Shown: piece by piece, positions 24,802-32,575 of the stretch | Layout: each line of letters opens with the position of its first letter | Position numbering within the stretch: position 1 is the first letter of the stretch | Notes under the pieces: generated by a model | Told to the model about the DNA's origin: nothing | Databases searched by the model: none | Seen by the model: the letters and a program-made list of their open reading frames with translations, nothing else | Made by a program: the position numbers and the translations under genes | Origin: Stieleria tagensis | Lineage (GTDB): Bacteria > Planctomycetota > Planctomycetia > Pirellulales > Pirellulaceae | Reading direction: 5' to 3' | NCBI RefSeq assembly: GCF_024129865.1 | Contig: NZ_JAMYFE010000071.1 | Coordinates: 1 to 36,030 of the forward strand | Length of the DNA stretch: 36,030 nt

Positions 24802-24826
24802 GGCTGATCAGGCGGGACAATCAGCC
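24802..24826 (+). terminator. Hairpin after the ABC permease
   Basis: GGCTGAT (24802-24808) and ATCAGCC (24820-24826) form a perfect 7-bp stem with an 11-nt loop, about 30 bp after the permease stop. It is placed as a terminator would be, but lacks a T-run. Confidence 0.4.
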
Positions 24827-24914
24827 AGTCCGGGATGATCCTCCGGTTGGCGATGGCTGTCGACAGATGTTTGCCATACCGGACCAAGTTGATGGGCAAA
24901 AATGCTTGCGTGGA

Positions 24915-24948
24915 TTGCGAACTGCTGCCAATCAAGACATAATGTCTT
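24915..24948 (+). promoter_or_regulatory. Promoter with a palindrome on its -10 box
   Basis: TTGCGA at 24915-24920, a 17-nt spacer and CATAAT at 24938-24943 form a good sigma70-like promoter for the gene starting at 24991. AAGACAT-A-ATGTCTT at 24934-24948 is a perfect 15-bp palindrome that covers the -10 box, so a dimeric repressor could bind there. The -35 box and spacing match the promoter at 1321. Confidence 0.5.
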
Positions 24949-24990
24949 AGTTTGCCTTGCAACCTTTCAATCAATCAGGTGGAACGTCTC

Positions 24991-25884
24991 GTGAAGATAC
25001 AGTCGCAATGGTGGACCTGCGGAATCGCCGCATCAACGTTCTTGTTTGCTTCCGCCCTGGCAATTGCCGACGAACCCCTGGTACCAGACGACAAGGGTCA
25101 GGTGGTTGATATTCGCGGTGGGGTGGTCGATGAAGCTCTGTCGGCCGAGCGTTTGAAGACGATGTTGACTCAGTCGCGGGTTTATGATGTCAAAACGACA
25201 GGGCAATCGGAACGCCACTTGACGCTGGACGACCGTCCCTTGATGCGGTTCAATAACCCGGTCAGCGGCGTCCCCGATGGGATCATTGCGATGTGGAAAG
25301 ATGGACCTCGCCCGGCTGTGGTTGCACAGGTGTTTCAACTTGCCAACGGCACCTGGCTGCATGAAGCTCAATCGCTGGCGCCAGCGCCATTGTCGATGCG
25401 CAATACAAAGACCGGCGACATCCCCTGGCAACCGACGGCAGAATCACTTCGTTGGAAATCGATCAAGGACGTCGTCGTGGATTCACGCTCTGCGGCCAGT
25501 CGACTGCGACAGATGCGGCGGATTGCGAGTGAATTTAGTGCGGTCGACCACTTCCAAGTCCGTTCGGGTGACACCGCGCGGTCACCGTACAAACTGCGCC
25601 TGTTACCGCAACCGGTGTATCGCTACTCCGATCCCGAGAAAGACGTAGTCGACGGTGCCATGTTCGCGTTCGTTCACGGCACTGATCCGGAAATGTTTTT
25701 AGTTTTAGAAGCGACCGAACAAAACGGTCAAACGTCCTGGCGCTATTCGATCGCACCGATGACCTGCTGGGCAATTGACGTCCACTACAACGACCAACCG
25801 GTCTGGAACATCGAAGAACGACTTGGCAAGAGTACACCAGCGGACAACTACCACGTTTGGGGCTACCACGGGTTGGATCAATAG
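24991..25884 (+). CDS. Secreted protein of unknown function
   Basis: From GTG at 24991 the protein has 297 residues and starts with a clear signal peptide (CGIAASTFLFASALAIADEP, cleavage likely near the ADEP). AGGTGG lies 8 nt before the GTG; an in-frame TTG at 24952 would add 13 residues and spoil the signal. The mature part is soluble and mixed alpha/beta, with VVDIRGGVVDEALSAERL, MRFNNPVSGVPDGIIAMW, a central region (YDVKTTGQSERHLTLDDRPL), RLLPQPVYRYSDPEKDVVDG and VHGTDPEMFLVLEAT. No catalytic motif is recognised. It is convergent with the DUF1552 gene, and its own promoter and palindrome suggest separate regulation. Confidence 0.78.
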   Translation: MKIQSQWWTCGIAASTFLFASALAIADEPLVPDDKGQVVDIRGGVVDEALSAERLKTMLTQSRVYDVKTTGQSERHLTLDDRPLMRFNNPVSGVPDGIIAMWKDGPRPAVVAQVFQLANGTWLHEAQSLAPAPLSMRNTKTGDIPWQPTAESLRWKSIKDVVVDSRSAASRLRQMRRIASEFSAVDHFQVRSGDTARSPYKLRLLPQPVYRYSDPEKDVVDGAMFAFVHGTDPEMFLVLEATEQNGQTSWRYSIAPMTCWAIDVHYNDQPVWNIEERLGKSTPADNYHVWGYHGLDQ

Positions 25885-25920
25885 ATTGAATCCGAACTTT
25901 GATGAACCGACCGACTGCGG

Positions 25921-25947
25921 CACGCTAAAGCGTGAACTCCAACGGTG
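25921..25947 (+). repeat. Small hairpin element, copy 2, between convergent genes
   Basis: CACGCTAAAGCGTG at 25921-25934 is a 6-bp stem with an AA loop, followed by AACTCCAACGGTG, the same tail as the copy at 2824. Stem bases differ from copy 1 in both arms so that pairing is kept. It lies in the 74-bp gap between the secreted-protein gene and the DUF1552 gene, which converge. Confidence 0.6.
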
Positions 25948-25958
25948 ACTGCGTGGGG

Positions 25959-27296
25959 CTAGGCGATCAGTTCGTTGATCACACCGGTGGAGTCTTGGAA
26001 TTGTGGGCCGGGATCCACGCCCACTCGGTCGAGCATTGTGTGCCATAGACGTGACAGGGGCGTTTGATCGGGCAATCTCAGGTGGCCCTGATGGGCGATC
26101 CCGGCGGCTTTGCCTCCGAACAGACAACTGGGCAAGCGATCTTTGGAATGTCCGATCCCCATGCCGCTGGAAAACCCTAGCACGGTGTGGTCTAGCAGAC
26201 TCGATCCGTCTGGCTGTGTGAACGACTTGAGCCGATCGAGGAAGTAGTTCCAATGTGACAAATAGATCCGATCGACCTGGGCCAATTCCGCCAAGTTCTT
26301 TGGATCGTTACCGTGGTGTGTCAGTTCGTGGAACCCTTTGGAGACACCGAATTCGGGGAACGTTCCACCCGAGCTTTCCTGACGCACGACATAGCTGATC
26401 ACGCGTGTGGAATCGGTTTCGTAGGCCAACGCGATCAAGTCGTACATCATTTTCGCATACTTCTCGTAGACGAATTGTCCGGCCGGCTGATTGATCTGAT
26501 AGCTTTCCGAAAAATCGCTCATGGAGTCCGTCGCGACTTGCGGTTTAGGTTTGGTGCTCCAATCAATATCGCGCTGAAGCTGTTTCTCGACTTCGCGCAC
26601 GCTGCTGAAGTACTCGTCCAATTTGACGCCATCCTGGCTGCCGACGACGCGTTGCATCCGTTTGGCATCGTCCAGCACCAAATCCAGAATACTGCGGCGC
26701 TGACGAAAGCCCTGCTGTCGCAATTGTTTTTCGCTGGGTCCATCGACCTTGAACAACTTGTTGAACAACACGTGGGGATCATTCTCCGAGGCTAGCGGAA
26801 CCCCATCACGGTTCCACGCCAGGGTTCTCAGGTTGCCGCCGAATCCGGTGCCACGCTGAATGCACATTTGCAGCGATGGGAAACGCGTCTGCCGCCCCAG
26901 TTGTTCGGCCGCAATCTGATCCATCGACACGGCGTTCTGAATGGAACTTCCGTCTTTGGCTTTGACACCGGTAGAAAACGTGTAGTCGCCTTGATGACCT
27001 CCACCATGTTCCAAATAGGTCCCGGACAGGACGGTGAAGTCTTGTTTGTGCGCGGCCACCGTTTTCAACGTCGGCGACAGCGTGTAGTCGCGCCCCTCGT
27101 CCACGGGTTCCAACTCGCGCATGTTCATGCCGGTGCCAAAATAGAACAGCCCCAGTCGTTTTGGCTGTGCAGCGTTTGCCGCGTCGGCATGGGCGCGCTT
27201 GGGTTGCATCGCGAGTAAGGCCGGCAGGGCCATTGCCGCACCGGTGCCCCGCAAGAGTGTGCGGCGATCGATTCGAGGCGCGTGGATTTTGCTCAT
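25959..27296 (-). CDS. DUF1552-family Tat-exported protein
   Basis: The 445-residue protein begins with a twin-arginine signal (RIDRRTLLRGTG, then an Ala/Leu stretch to about residue 38). The rest matches DUF1552: KRLGLFYFGTGMNMRELEP, FTVLSGTYLEHGGGHQGDYT, SMDQIAAEQLGRQTRFPSLQ, and late STRVISYVVRQESSGGTFPE with FHELTHHGNDP. Members are abundant in planctomycetes and usually follow a DUF1592 protein; their reaction is unknown. The conserved His-rich segments (HGGGHQGD, LTHHGND) and SSGMGIGHSKDR suggest a metal-dependent or sulfatase-like fold, which is inference. It starts 4 nt after the DUF1592 stop and is the last gene of the three-gene operon. Confidence 0.93.
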   Translation of the reverse strand: MSKIHAPRIDRRTLLRGTGAAMALPALLAMQPKRAHADAANAAQPKRLGLFYFGTGMNMRELEPVDEGRDYTLSPTLKTVAAHKQDFTVLSGTYLEHGGGHQGDYTFSTGVKAKDGSSIQNAVSMDQIAAEQLGRQTRFPSLQMCIQRGTGFGGNLRTLAWNRDGVPLASENDPHVLFNKLFKVDGPSEKQLRQQGFRQRRSILDLVLDDAKRMQRVVGSQDGVKLDEYFSSVREVEKQLQRDIDWSTKPKPQVATDSMSDFSESYQINQPAGQFVYEKYAKMMYDLIALAYETDSTRVISYVVRQESSGGTFPEFGVSKGFHELTHHGNDPKNLAELAQVDRIYLSHWNYFLDRLKSFTQPDGSSLLDHTVLGFSSGMGIGHSKDRLPSCLFGGKAAGIAHQGHLRLPDQTPLSRLWHTMLDRVGVDPGPQFQDSTGVINELIA

Positions 27297-27300
27297 CTAT

Positions 27301-29874
27301 TCACTTCGTCAAAAATGCGTCGGACAGAACGATGCCCTCGATCAAGCTGTTTAGCGTATGATCCTGGGATTTCATGCGTTGCACCAAGGTGTCGATTGTA
27401 GCATGGTCCGCTGGTTCGACGATTCGCCCGAGTGCATAGGTAAACATCTTTTCGGCGAGCCCGCGTAGAAAGCGATCGCCTTGGTCGCGGAGTGCGGCGC
27501 GAAATTGTTCAACGGTGGTAAAGGCGACTCCGTTGGGTAGCGTGCCTGTGGCGTCGATGATGGCTTCGTCAGGCCACCACGGTCGCTCGCCGTCTTGTTT
27601 GGTCCTCCAACGACTGGTCACGCTGAAATTCTCCAATGCCAATCCATAGGGATCGATGGTGCGGTGACAACTTGCACACGCTGGGATGCTGCGGTGCTGG
27701 TCCAAACGTTGCCTGACCGTCAGCTGTTCGCCTTTTACATTTGGTTCAACTTCACCGACATTTGGCGGTGGCGGTTTGGGAGGATCATTGAACAGTACAT
27801 CCAACAGGTACTTGCCTCGCTCGACCGGCTTGGTGCGATTCCCATCGCTGCCCCATTTGTGCAGCGCTGCCATCGTAGCCAACCCGCCACGATGGGTTGA
27901 TTTGGGCAAGGCCACACGAACAAAATCGTCTCCCTGGACATCGGGGATCCCGTAATAACGTGCCAACGTTTCATTGGCCATCGTCCAATCGCTATCCAAG
28001 AAATCGAGCACGTTTTCACCATTGCGAAGCACTTGGGCAAAAAACTCGATCGGTTCGGCATTGATGGCTTCGTTCAATCCGGCGTTCTGCGTGCGATAGA
28101 AATCTCGGTACAAATTCTGGTCGATGGCAAATCGATCAAACTCGTCGGCCTTCAACCACTGGCGTGCAAACCCATCGACCAACGCCTGGGAACGCGGATC
28201 GGCAAGCATTCGCCGCACCTGTTGCAACAGCACGTCTGGATCGTTAAGCGTTCCGTCGTCGGCATTCGATCGCAGTGGAGCGTCAGGAATCGAACTCCAC
28301 AGAAACAGGCTCAACCGAAATGCTAATTCATGTGGATTCAGTCGCCGTGTTGCGGCGACCAATTTTGTCTCGATGGCCTGACTTGGGTTTTGATCATGGT
28401 CCAATTCAGCGACCAATAAGAAAGCTGGACTGCACAGCATCGCGACAATTCCCGATTGCAGGGCCGCCGGAAAGTTTGCGCCGTGCTGCATTTCGCCATC
28501 AACGATACCGACGATGCGTTCGACTTCGATTGCATCGACCGGACGACGAAAGGCGCGCGGCAACAAGCGGGCAAAGATTTCTCGGGCGTACTGCAAATCA
28601 AATTCCGACTCGTCCAAACCGCGGTGGAACAGCGTTTCGGTGCTTTTGGGCGGCCACTGGTCGTACAACGGGCCCTCCACTTCAATCCAATCGAACAAGA
28701 CTCGCGGCAGATGATCCGTGGTCCGGGTATCAGGTTCTTGACGACCTTGGTTGGGAAAGCCTTGGGCGAACAATTGGGCGCGAATCCGACCAGCGCGTTT
28801 CGCATTGCCCGCTTCGAGTTCTGCGGCGGCCTGTTTTCGGGTATTGGAGTAGTGGTAGTTGACGCGACCAAATCCGGGTGCGTCTTCGAATTGGATGCCG
28901 ATCTCGTCGCTTCCAGGAACATCAAATGCGCGTTCGATTTCTATCACTTCGGGCTTCTGCAATGTTCCCGGCACTTTCCCAAAATACAGATCCCCATCAC
29001 CACCGCGCGAAATGCGGATGTACAACTGCTCGCGGTCTTTCGGATCGGCTCCCACGCGGACACGGACACGGTAACGTCCACGCACCGGAATCAGTTGATC
29101 ATTCCAGGGATGGCGCAGGTTCTGGTCGGAACGCATACCGTGTGATAACGAGATGATTCCGTTTTCAACCATGATTGTGTCGCGGACGTGTTTGATGTAC
29201 TCGATTCCACCGGTGATGTCTTCGTATTCCATCCGATTGCGGCGGGTCGGCACTGGCGGTGGCCCGGTAACGATCGCCTTGTCGGCGACCGCAGCGGCGA
29301 CATCAAAATACTTTTCCATCAGTGATGGATCCAGCAACAGCGCCTTGCTGACGGTATCAAATCCGTTCATCTTGCCATCGGGCGGCAACAGATCCGCCGG
29401 TCCTTCGCCGGGCAAGAAATCGACTCGCAGCAGATCGCGTACGATGTTGGCGTACTCCTTACGATTCAACCGTCGCATCAGCACACGCCCGCCGGTTCCA
29501 TTGGCCATGGTCGCACTGTGCTTGAGCTCTTTGGCGATCCAGTCGACCACTTGTTCGGTCAATTCCACTGGCGGCTTTGGCTCACCTTCAGGCGGCATTT
29601 CACCTAAATTCAGATTGTCCATCACCTCGACCCATTTGGCCGCGGATTGTGGATCTTTCAGGTCGAGCGGCAATGTGTCCAATCGTAGATCACTCTCCTG
29701 CAGGTCCGGTCCATGACAATCGATGCAATAGGTTTGCACCAACGTTGAAATGCCAGCGCGATCGCGATCGCTAGCGGGGGTCTCAGCAGCAGACGCCGCA
29801 CTGAACAGGCCGACCGGCGCGAGTAGCAGAACAAACGAAAGGGTCAGGCTGATCAAACGCATTGAATCATTCAT
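27301..29874 (-). CDS. DUF1592/DUF1587/DUF1588/DUF1585 cytochrome-type exported protein
   Basis: A ~857-residue exported protein with signal peptide (LISLTLSFVLLLAPVGLFSA). First comes a planctomycete cytochrome-like motif (YCIDCHGPDLQESDLRLD, CxxCH near residue 50). A DUF1587 region (LNRKEYANIVRDLLRVD) follows, then a beta-rich insert (about 215-350), DUF1595 (LLPRAFRRPVDAIEVERI), DUF1592 (LAFRLSLFLWSSIPDAPL), DUF1588 with a second CASCHRTIDPYGLALENF, and DUF1585 at the end (FLRGLAEKMFTYALGRI). Two CxxCH sites suggest covalent haem. The family is known from planctomycetes as the partner of DUF1552 proteins, with no settled function. The ATG at 29874 overlaps the upstream stop (ATGA); ATG 29862 starts right at the signal, and ATG 29880 is also in frame. 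Confidence 0.92.
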   Translation of the reverse strand: MNDSMRLISLTLSFVLLLAPVGLFSAASAAETPASDRDRAGISTLVQTYCIDCHGPDLQESDLRLDTLPLDLKDPQSAAKWVEVMDNLNLGEMPPEGEPKPPVELTEQVVDWIAKELKHSATMANGTGGRVLMRRLNRKEYANIVRDLLRVDFLPGEGPADLLPPDGKMNGFDTVSKALLLDPSLMEKYFDVAAAVADKAIVTGPPPVPTRRNRMEYEDITGGIEYIKHVRDTIMVENGIISLSHGMRSDQNLRHPWNDQLIPVRGRYRVRVRVGADPKDREQLYIRISRGGDGDLYFGKVPGTLQKPEVIEIERAFDVPGSDEIGIQFEDAPGFGRVNYHYSNTRKQAAAELEAGNAKRAGRIRAQLFAQGFPNQGRQEPDTRTTDHLPRVLFDWIEVEGPLYDQWPPKSTETLFHRGLDESEFDLQYAREIFARLLPRAFRRPVDAIEVERIVGIVDGEMQHGANFPAALQSGIVAMLCSPAFLLVAELDHDQNPSQAIETKLVAATRRLNPHELAFRLSLFLWSSIPDAPLRSNADDGTLNDPDVLLQQVRRMLADPRSQALVDGFARQWLKADEFDRFAIDQNLYRDFYRTQNAGLNEAINAEPIEFFAQVLRNGENVLDFLDSDWTMANETLARYYGIPDVQGDDFVRVALPKSTHRGGLATMAALHKWGSDGNRTKPVERGKYLLDVLFNDPPKPPPPNVGEVEPNVKGEQLTVRQRLDQHRSIPACASCHRTIDPYGLALENFSVTSRWRTKQDGERPWWPDEAIIDATGTLPNGVAFTTVEQFRAALRDQGDRFLRGLAEKMFTYALGRIVEPADHATIDTLVQRMKSQDHTLNSLIEGIVLSDAFLTK

Positions 29875-32282
29875 TCCCATGTCACGGTGTAAGGGATCAC
29901 GTTGGTCTTGGGCATCAGCGAATCCAATTGCTTGATTTGGTCCTCGGTGATCTGGGTGTCGTTACGTGCAACCCAAAGCTCTCTTAGCCAAACCGCAGCT
30001 GCCATTTTCATCAGTCCTTGATTGGTCAGCGCGGACGCTGGTTGCACACCGCGGTGAGCGAGTTTGACTTTTGTCAGCTGTTTGGCAGTGGCCAGATATT
30101 CAAATGCGACATCCGTCAAACCCGGAGTCCGCAGTGACAGTTCTTGTAGATTGGGCAATAACGTTAGCGGACCGAGACCGGATCCAGTGACGCCCTGCGA
30201 GGTCACCGTCAACCACCGCAGCCGATTGATGCGTCCCAAGTATTCGATGCCTTTGTCGCTGATCGCATTGGACCCCAACTCCAATCGCTCGATCGAGAAA
30301 GCGTGCGACAGAGCGGCAAGGCCTGAATCATCTAAAGGGGAACTATCGCCAATGGATTCGTTGCCGATTTTCAGCGATTCCAAACGTGGGATCTGTACCA
30401 ACGCCTCCGCAGCTTGATTGCCGGCGCCACAGTCCATCAAATCCAGTTCACGCAGTTCAGTTAGTCCAGCCAAGTGGCGGAAATCCGAATCGCGAAGTCC
30501 AGTGCATCCGCGCAGGCCGAGCTGCCGCAGTTTGCTGAGACCGCCGATGGTCTGCATCGCCGTCGAGTGAAGATTGGAATGTTGGTCCAGGGCTAAGACT
30601 CGCAGGTCACCAAAATCGCTTAGCCGGTTGGCCCCATCCTCGGTCATCGCACCGTCACCATTGCGAGCGGTGCAGACGAACGTTTGTAGCGGACAACCTT
30701 GGAAAGCCGCTAGGAAATCCCCACTGGCTTGGTTCTCCCAGATCTTTAGCGAACGCAACTGTCGATTTCCTGCAAGCGTTTGAATGCCGGAATCGGTCAA
30801 TCCGCCACCGATCCCAAAACACTCAAATTCGACCAACGATGTCAGCCCCGACAGCGTTTCGATTTGAACGTCATTCAACGGATCTTGACGCGAAAATTTC
30901 AGCGTTTCCAGATTGGTCAGGCGACACAGCGGCGACAAATCAAGCTTGTCGAGTCCCAATCCGGATTGAAAGTCCACTTCGCGCAGACGGTTCAGGTCCG
31001 CGATCGTATCAAGTGCGGACTGAGTGAGAGAGAGATCGCGTTGGCGAGTCCGAATGCTCAATCGGTTTAAATCGGGCAACAGCGCGAGTTGGCGAAACAG
31101 TTCGCGATCGAGATGCTTGGCTTCCAGTCGCAATTCGGTGTTCAGCCCATCCGACGAATGCAGTTCTCCCCCCGCATCTTTGATCGCAGCGAGCGTGGCT
31201 TGCTCGCGCTGATAGGCTTCTCGGGCCGTCGTCGACTGCAGCGGGTCGGCCTCTCGTACGATGCGAAAACCGATGTAGCAGGCTGCGTCTTCGGCGTCCC
31301 AGTGAGTTCGATTGGCCGAGCGACAGATCAGGTCACCGTTGTACCAGCTGCCACCGCGGATGGTGTGGAAATCATTGACGTCGGTTTGCGGACGGTCCCT
31401 GTTGACGGGATCGACGGCGGTGCCGGCAGGACGGTCGTATTTGGGCCGCTCGAAATCTTTGTAGACCGTGTCCAACCATAGGTCTTCACACCATTCCCAA
31501 ACGTTGCCGTGCATGTCGTGAATGCCAAACGCGTTGGGCTGGTAACTGCCAACCGCTGCCGTAAAAACATTGCCATCTTCGGGGTCATTGTCCCAGTCCA
31601 GTAACCATTGTCGCTCTGCGGCGTGGGGGCGATGTTTTTCCAGTTCCACGTTGCCAAAATTGGCGTGTTGATACGCGACGCCTTTGGCGCTGTCACCGAA
31701 TGAGAACCAAGTCGATGTGCCGGCGCGGCAGGCAAATTCCCATTCCGCTTCGGTCGGCAATCGATAGACCGCGCCGTCTTGGTCGCCCAGCCAGCGGCAG
31801 TAGGCTTTGGCGTCTTGCCAGCTGACACCGACAACCGGGTGGCGATCGGTTTGCGGAAATCCGGGGTCTTTCCACGTGAAGCGACGATCGCGAGAAAAGT
31901 CGTGCGATTGATACAGCGGTTTGTCGTCGGGCGTCGGATCCCAGCCGACCATTTCAGTCTGCCCCCGCTCGGCGGTCGTCTGGTAACCGGTCGCTTGCAC
32001 AAACGCGTTGAATTGGCCCACCGTGACTTCGGTTGTCGAGATAAAAAAAGGCTTGGTGATCCAAGTCGGGTGAGCGGGGGATTCGGCGTTGCCAAATCCT
32101 TGGCCGGCCGTCGACAGCGGAAACGCCTGCTGCAGCGCCCGCTCCCCACCGTCTGTGCCCTGAATGAATCGGCCTCCGGCGATTAGCCGCAGCGGTGGAG
32201 CAGTGGAGTCGTTGTCGTCCTGGGCGAATGCAACCGAGGCCATTAGCATCCACAGGCAAACGAATCGAGACATACAGTGCAT
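29871..32282 (-). CDS. Exported FGE-like domain fused to leucine-rich repeats
   Basis: The 803-residue protein has a signal peptide (FVCLWMLMASVAFAQ). An FGE-sulfatase/SUMF1-type domain follows (about 30-350), with FFISTTEVTVGQFNAFV, PVVGVSWQDAKAYCRWLG, YRLPTEAEWEFACRAGT, NAFGIHDMHGNVWEWCED, and the end RGGSWYNGDLICRSANRT...GFRIVRE. The two active-site cysteines of true formylglycine-generating enzymes just after GGS are not both present, so oxidation of sulfatases is unlikely. Residues about 385-800 are leucine-rich repeats of about 24 residues (LTNLETLKFS, LTELRELDLMDCG, INRLRWLTVTSQG). The combination suggests binding of sugars or proteins outside the cell. First gene of the operon with DUF1592 and DUF1552; divergent from the sulfatase. 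The ATG at 32273 is an alternative start. Confidence 0.9.
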   Translation of the reverse strand: MHCMSRFVCLWMLMASVAFAQDDNDSTAPPLRLIAGGRFIQGTDGGERALQQAFPLSTAGQGFGNAESPAHPTWITKPFFISTTEVTVGQFNAFVQATGYQTTAERGQTEMVGWDPTPDDKPLYQSHDFSRDRRFTWKDPGFPQTDRHPVVGVSWQDAKAYCRWLGDQDGAVYRLPTEAEWEFACRAGTSTWFSFGDSAKGVAYQHANFGNVELEKHRPHAAERQWLLDWDNDPEDGNVFTAAVGSYQPNAFGIHDMHGNVWEWCEDLWLDTVYKDFERPKYDRPAGTAVDPVNRDRPQTDVNDFHTIRGGSWYNGDLICRSANRTHWDAEDAACYIGFRIVREADPLQSTTAREAYQREQATLAAIKDAGGELHSSDGLNTELRLEAKHLDRELFRQLALLPDLNRLSIRTRQRDLSLTQSALDTIADLNRLREVDFQSGLGLDKLDLSPLCRLTNLETLKFSRQDPLNDVQIETLSGLTSLVEFECFGIGGGLTDSGIQTLAGNRQLRSLKIWENQASGDFLAAFQGCPLQTFVCTARNGDGAMTEDGANRLSDFGDLRVLALDQHSNLHSTAMQTIGGLSKLRQLGLRGCTGLRDSDFRHLAGLTELRELDLMDCGAGNQAAEALVQIPRLESLKIGNESIGDSSPLDDSGLAALSHAFSIERLELGSNAISDKGIEYLGRINRLRWLTVTSQGVTGSGLGPLTLLPNLQELSLRTPGLTDVAFEYLATAKQLTKVKLAHRGVQPASALTNQGLMKMAAAVWLRELWVARNDTQITEDQIKQLDSLMPKTNVIPYTVTWE

Positions 32283-32409
32283 CGGCGGGACGATTGGGCG
32301 GGAAAATCAGGGCGGGGCACGATCGGAACAACACAACAGAAGCAATTGTACACTGACAATGGAACCCAGATAGTTTGCAACGTCAAAAGGCCGTCGCTGG
32401 ACCGGCCAC

Positions 32410-32444
32410 GGTTCAGACGCGTCTGCACCCCAACCGACTGAACC
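32410..32444. promoter_or_regulatory. Palindrome CAGACGCGTCTG within a larger inverted repeat
   Basis: CAGACGCGTCTG (32414-32425) is a perfect 12-bp palindrome. GGTTCAG (32410-32416) and CTGAACC (32438-32444) form a second, overlapping inverted repeat. It is a candidate operator in the middle of the divergent region. Confidence 0.4.
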
Positions 32445-32499
32445 CTGGCGGGATCAGCTACGATCGAACCCAAAACGCATGAGCCAAGGAAACCCCTGA

Positions 32500-32513
32500 T
32501 GCAAGCGCTTGCC
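32500..32513. promoter_or_regulatory. LacI-family operator-like palindrome
   Basis: TGCAAGCGCTTGCC at 32500-32513 holds a perfect 12-bp palindrome (32501-32512) with central CG and matches the LacI/CcpA-type pattern TGNAANCGNTTNCA at all fixed positions but the last. It lies 62 bp before the sulfatase ATG, a fitting place for sugar-responsive control. No LacI regulator gene is in the window. Confidence 0.45.
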
Positions 32514-32575
32514 GGGCGCCTGCGTTAGGATGTGACAATCGAATATCCTACCGTACCACTCGCCAGATCAATTTG

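Larger units (their letters stand above)
32283..32575. promoter_or_regulatory. Divergent control region, sulfatase / FGE-LRR operon
   Basis: 293 bp between two outward-facing transcription units. It contains an ATTGT-ACACTG-ACAAT inverted repeat (32345-32360), the palindrome at 32414-32425 inside a GGTTCAG/CTGAACC repeat, the palindrome at 32501-32512, and TAGGAT (32526-32531) with ATCCTA (32545-32550), 26 bp before the sulfatase ATG. This density of dyads points to regulated expression of both sides. I could not fix a convincing -35/-10 pair for either direction. Confidence 0.5.

Noticed and set aside
29871-32282. Sulfatase-maturing formylglycine-generating enzyme for the neighbouring sulfatase
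   Set aside because: The first active-site cysteine after the GGS segment is missing, and the protein is an FGE-fold/LRR fusion.
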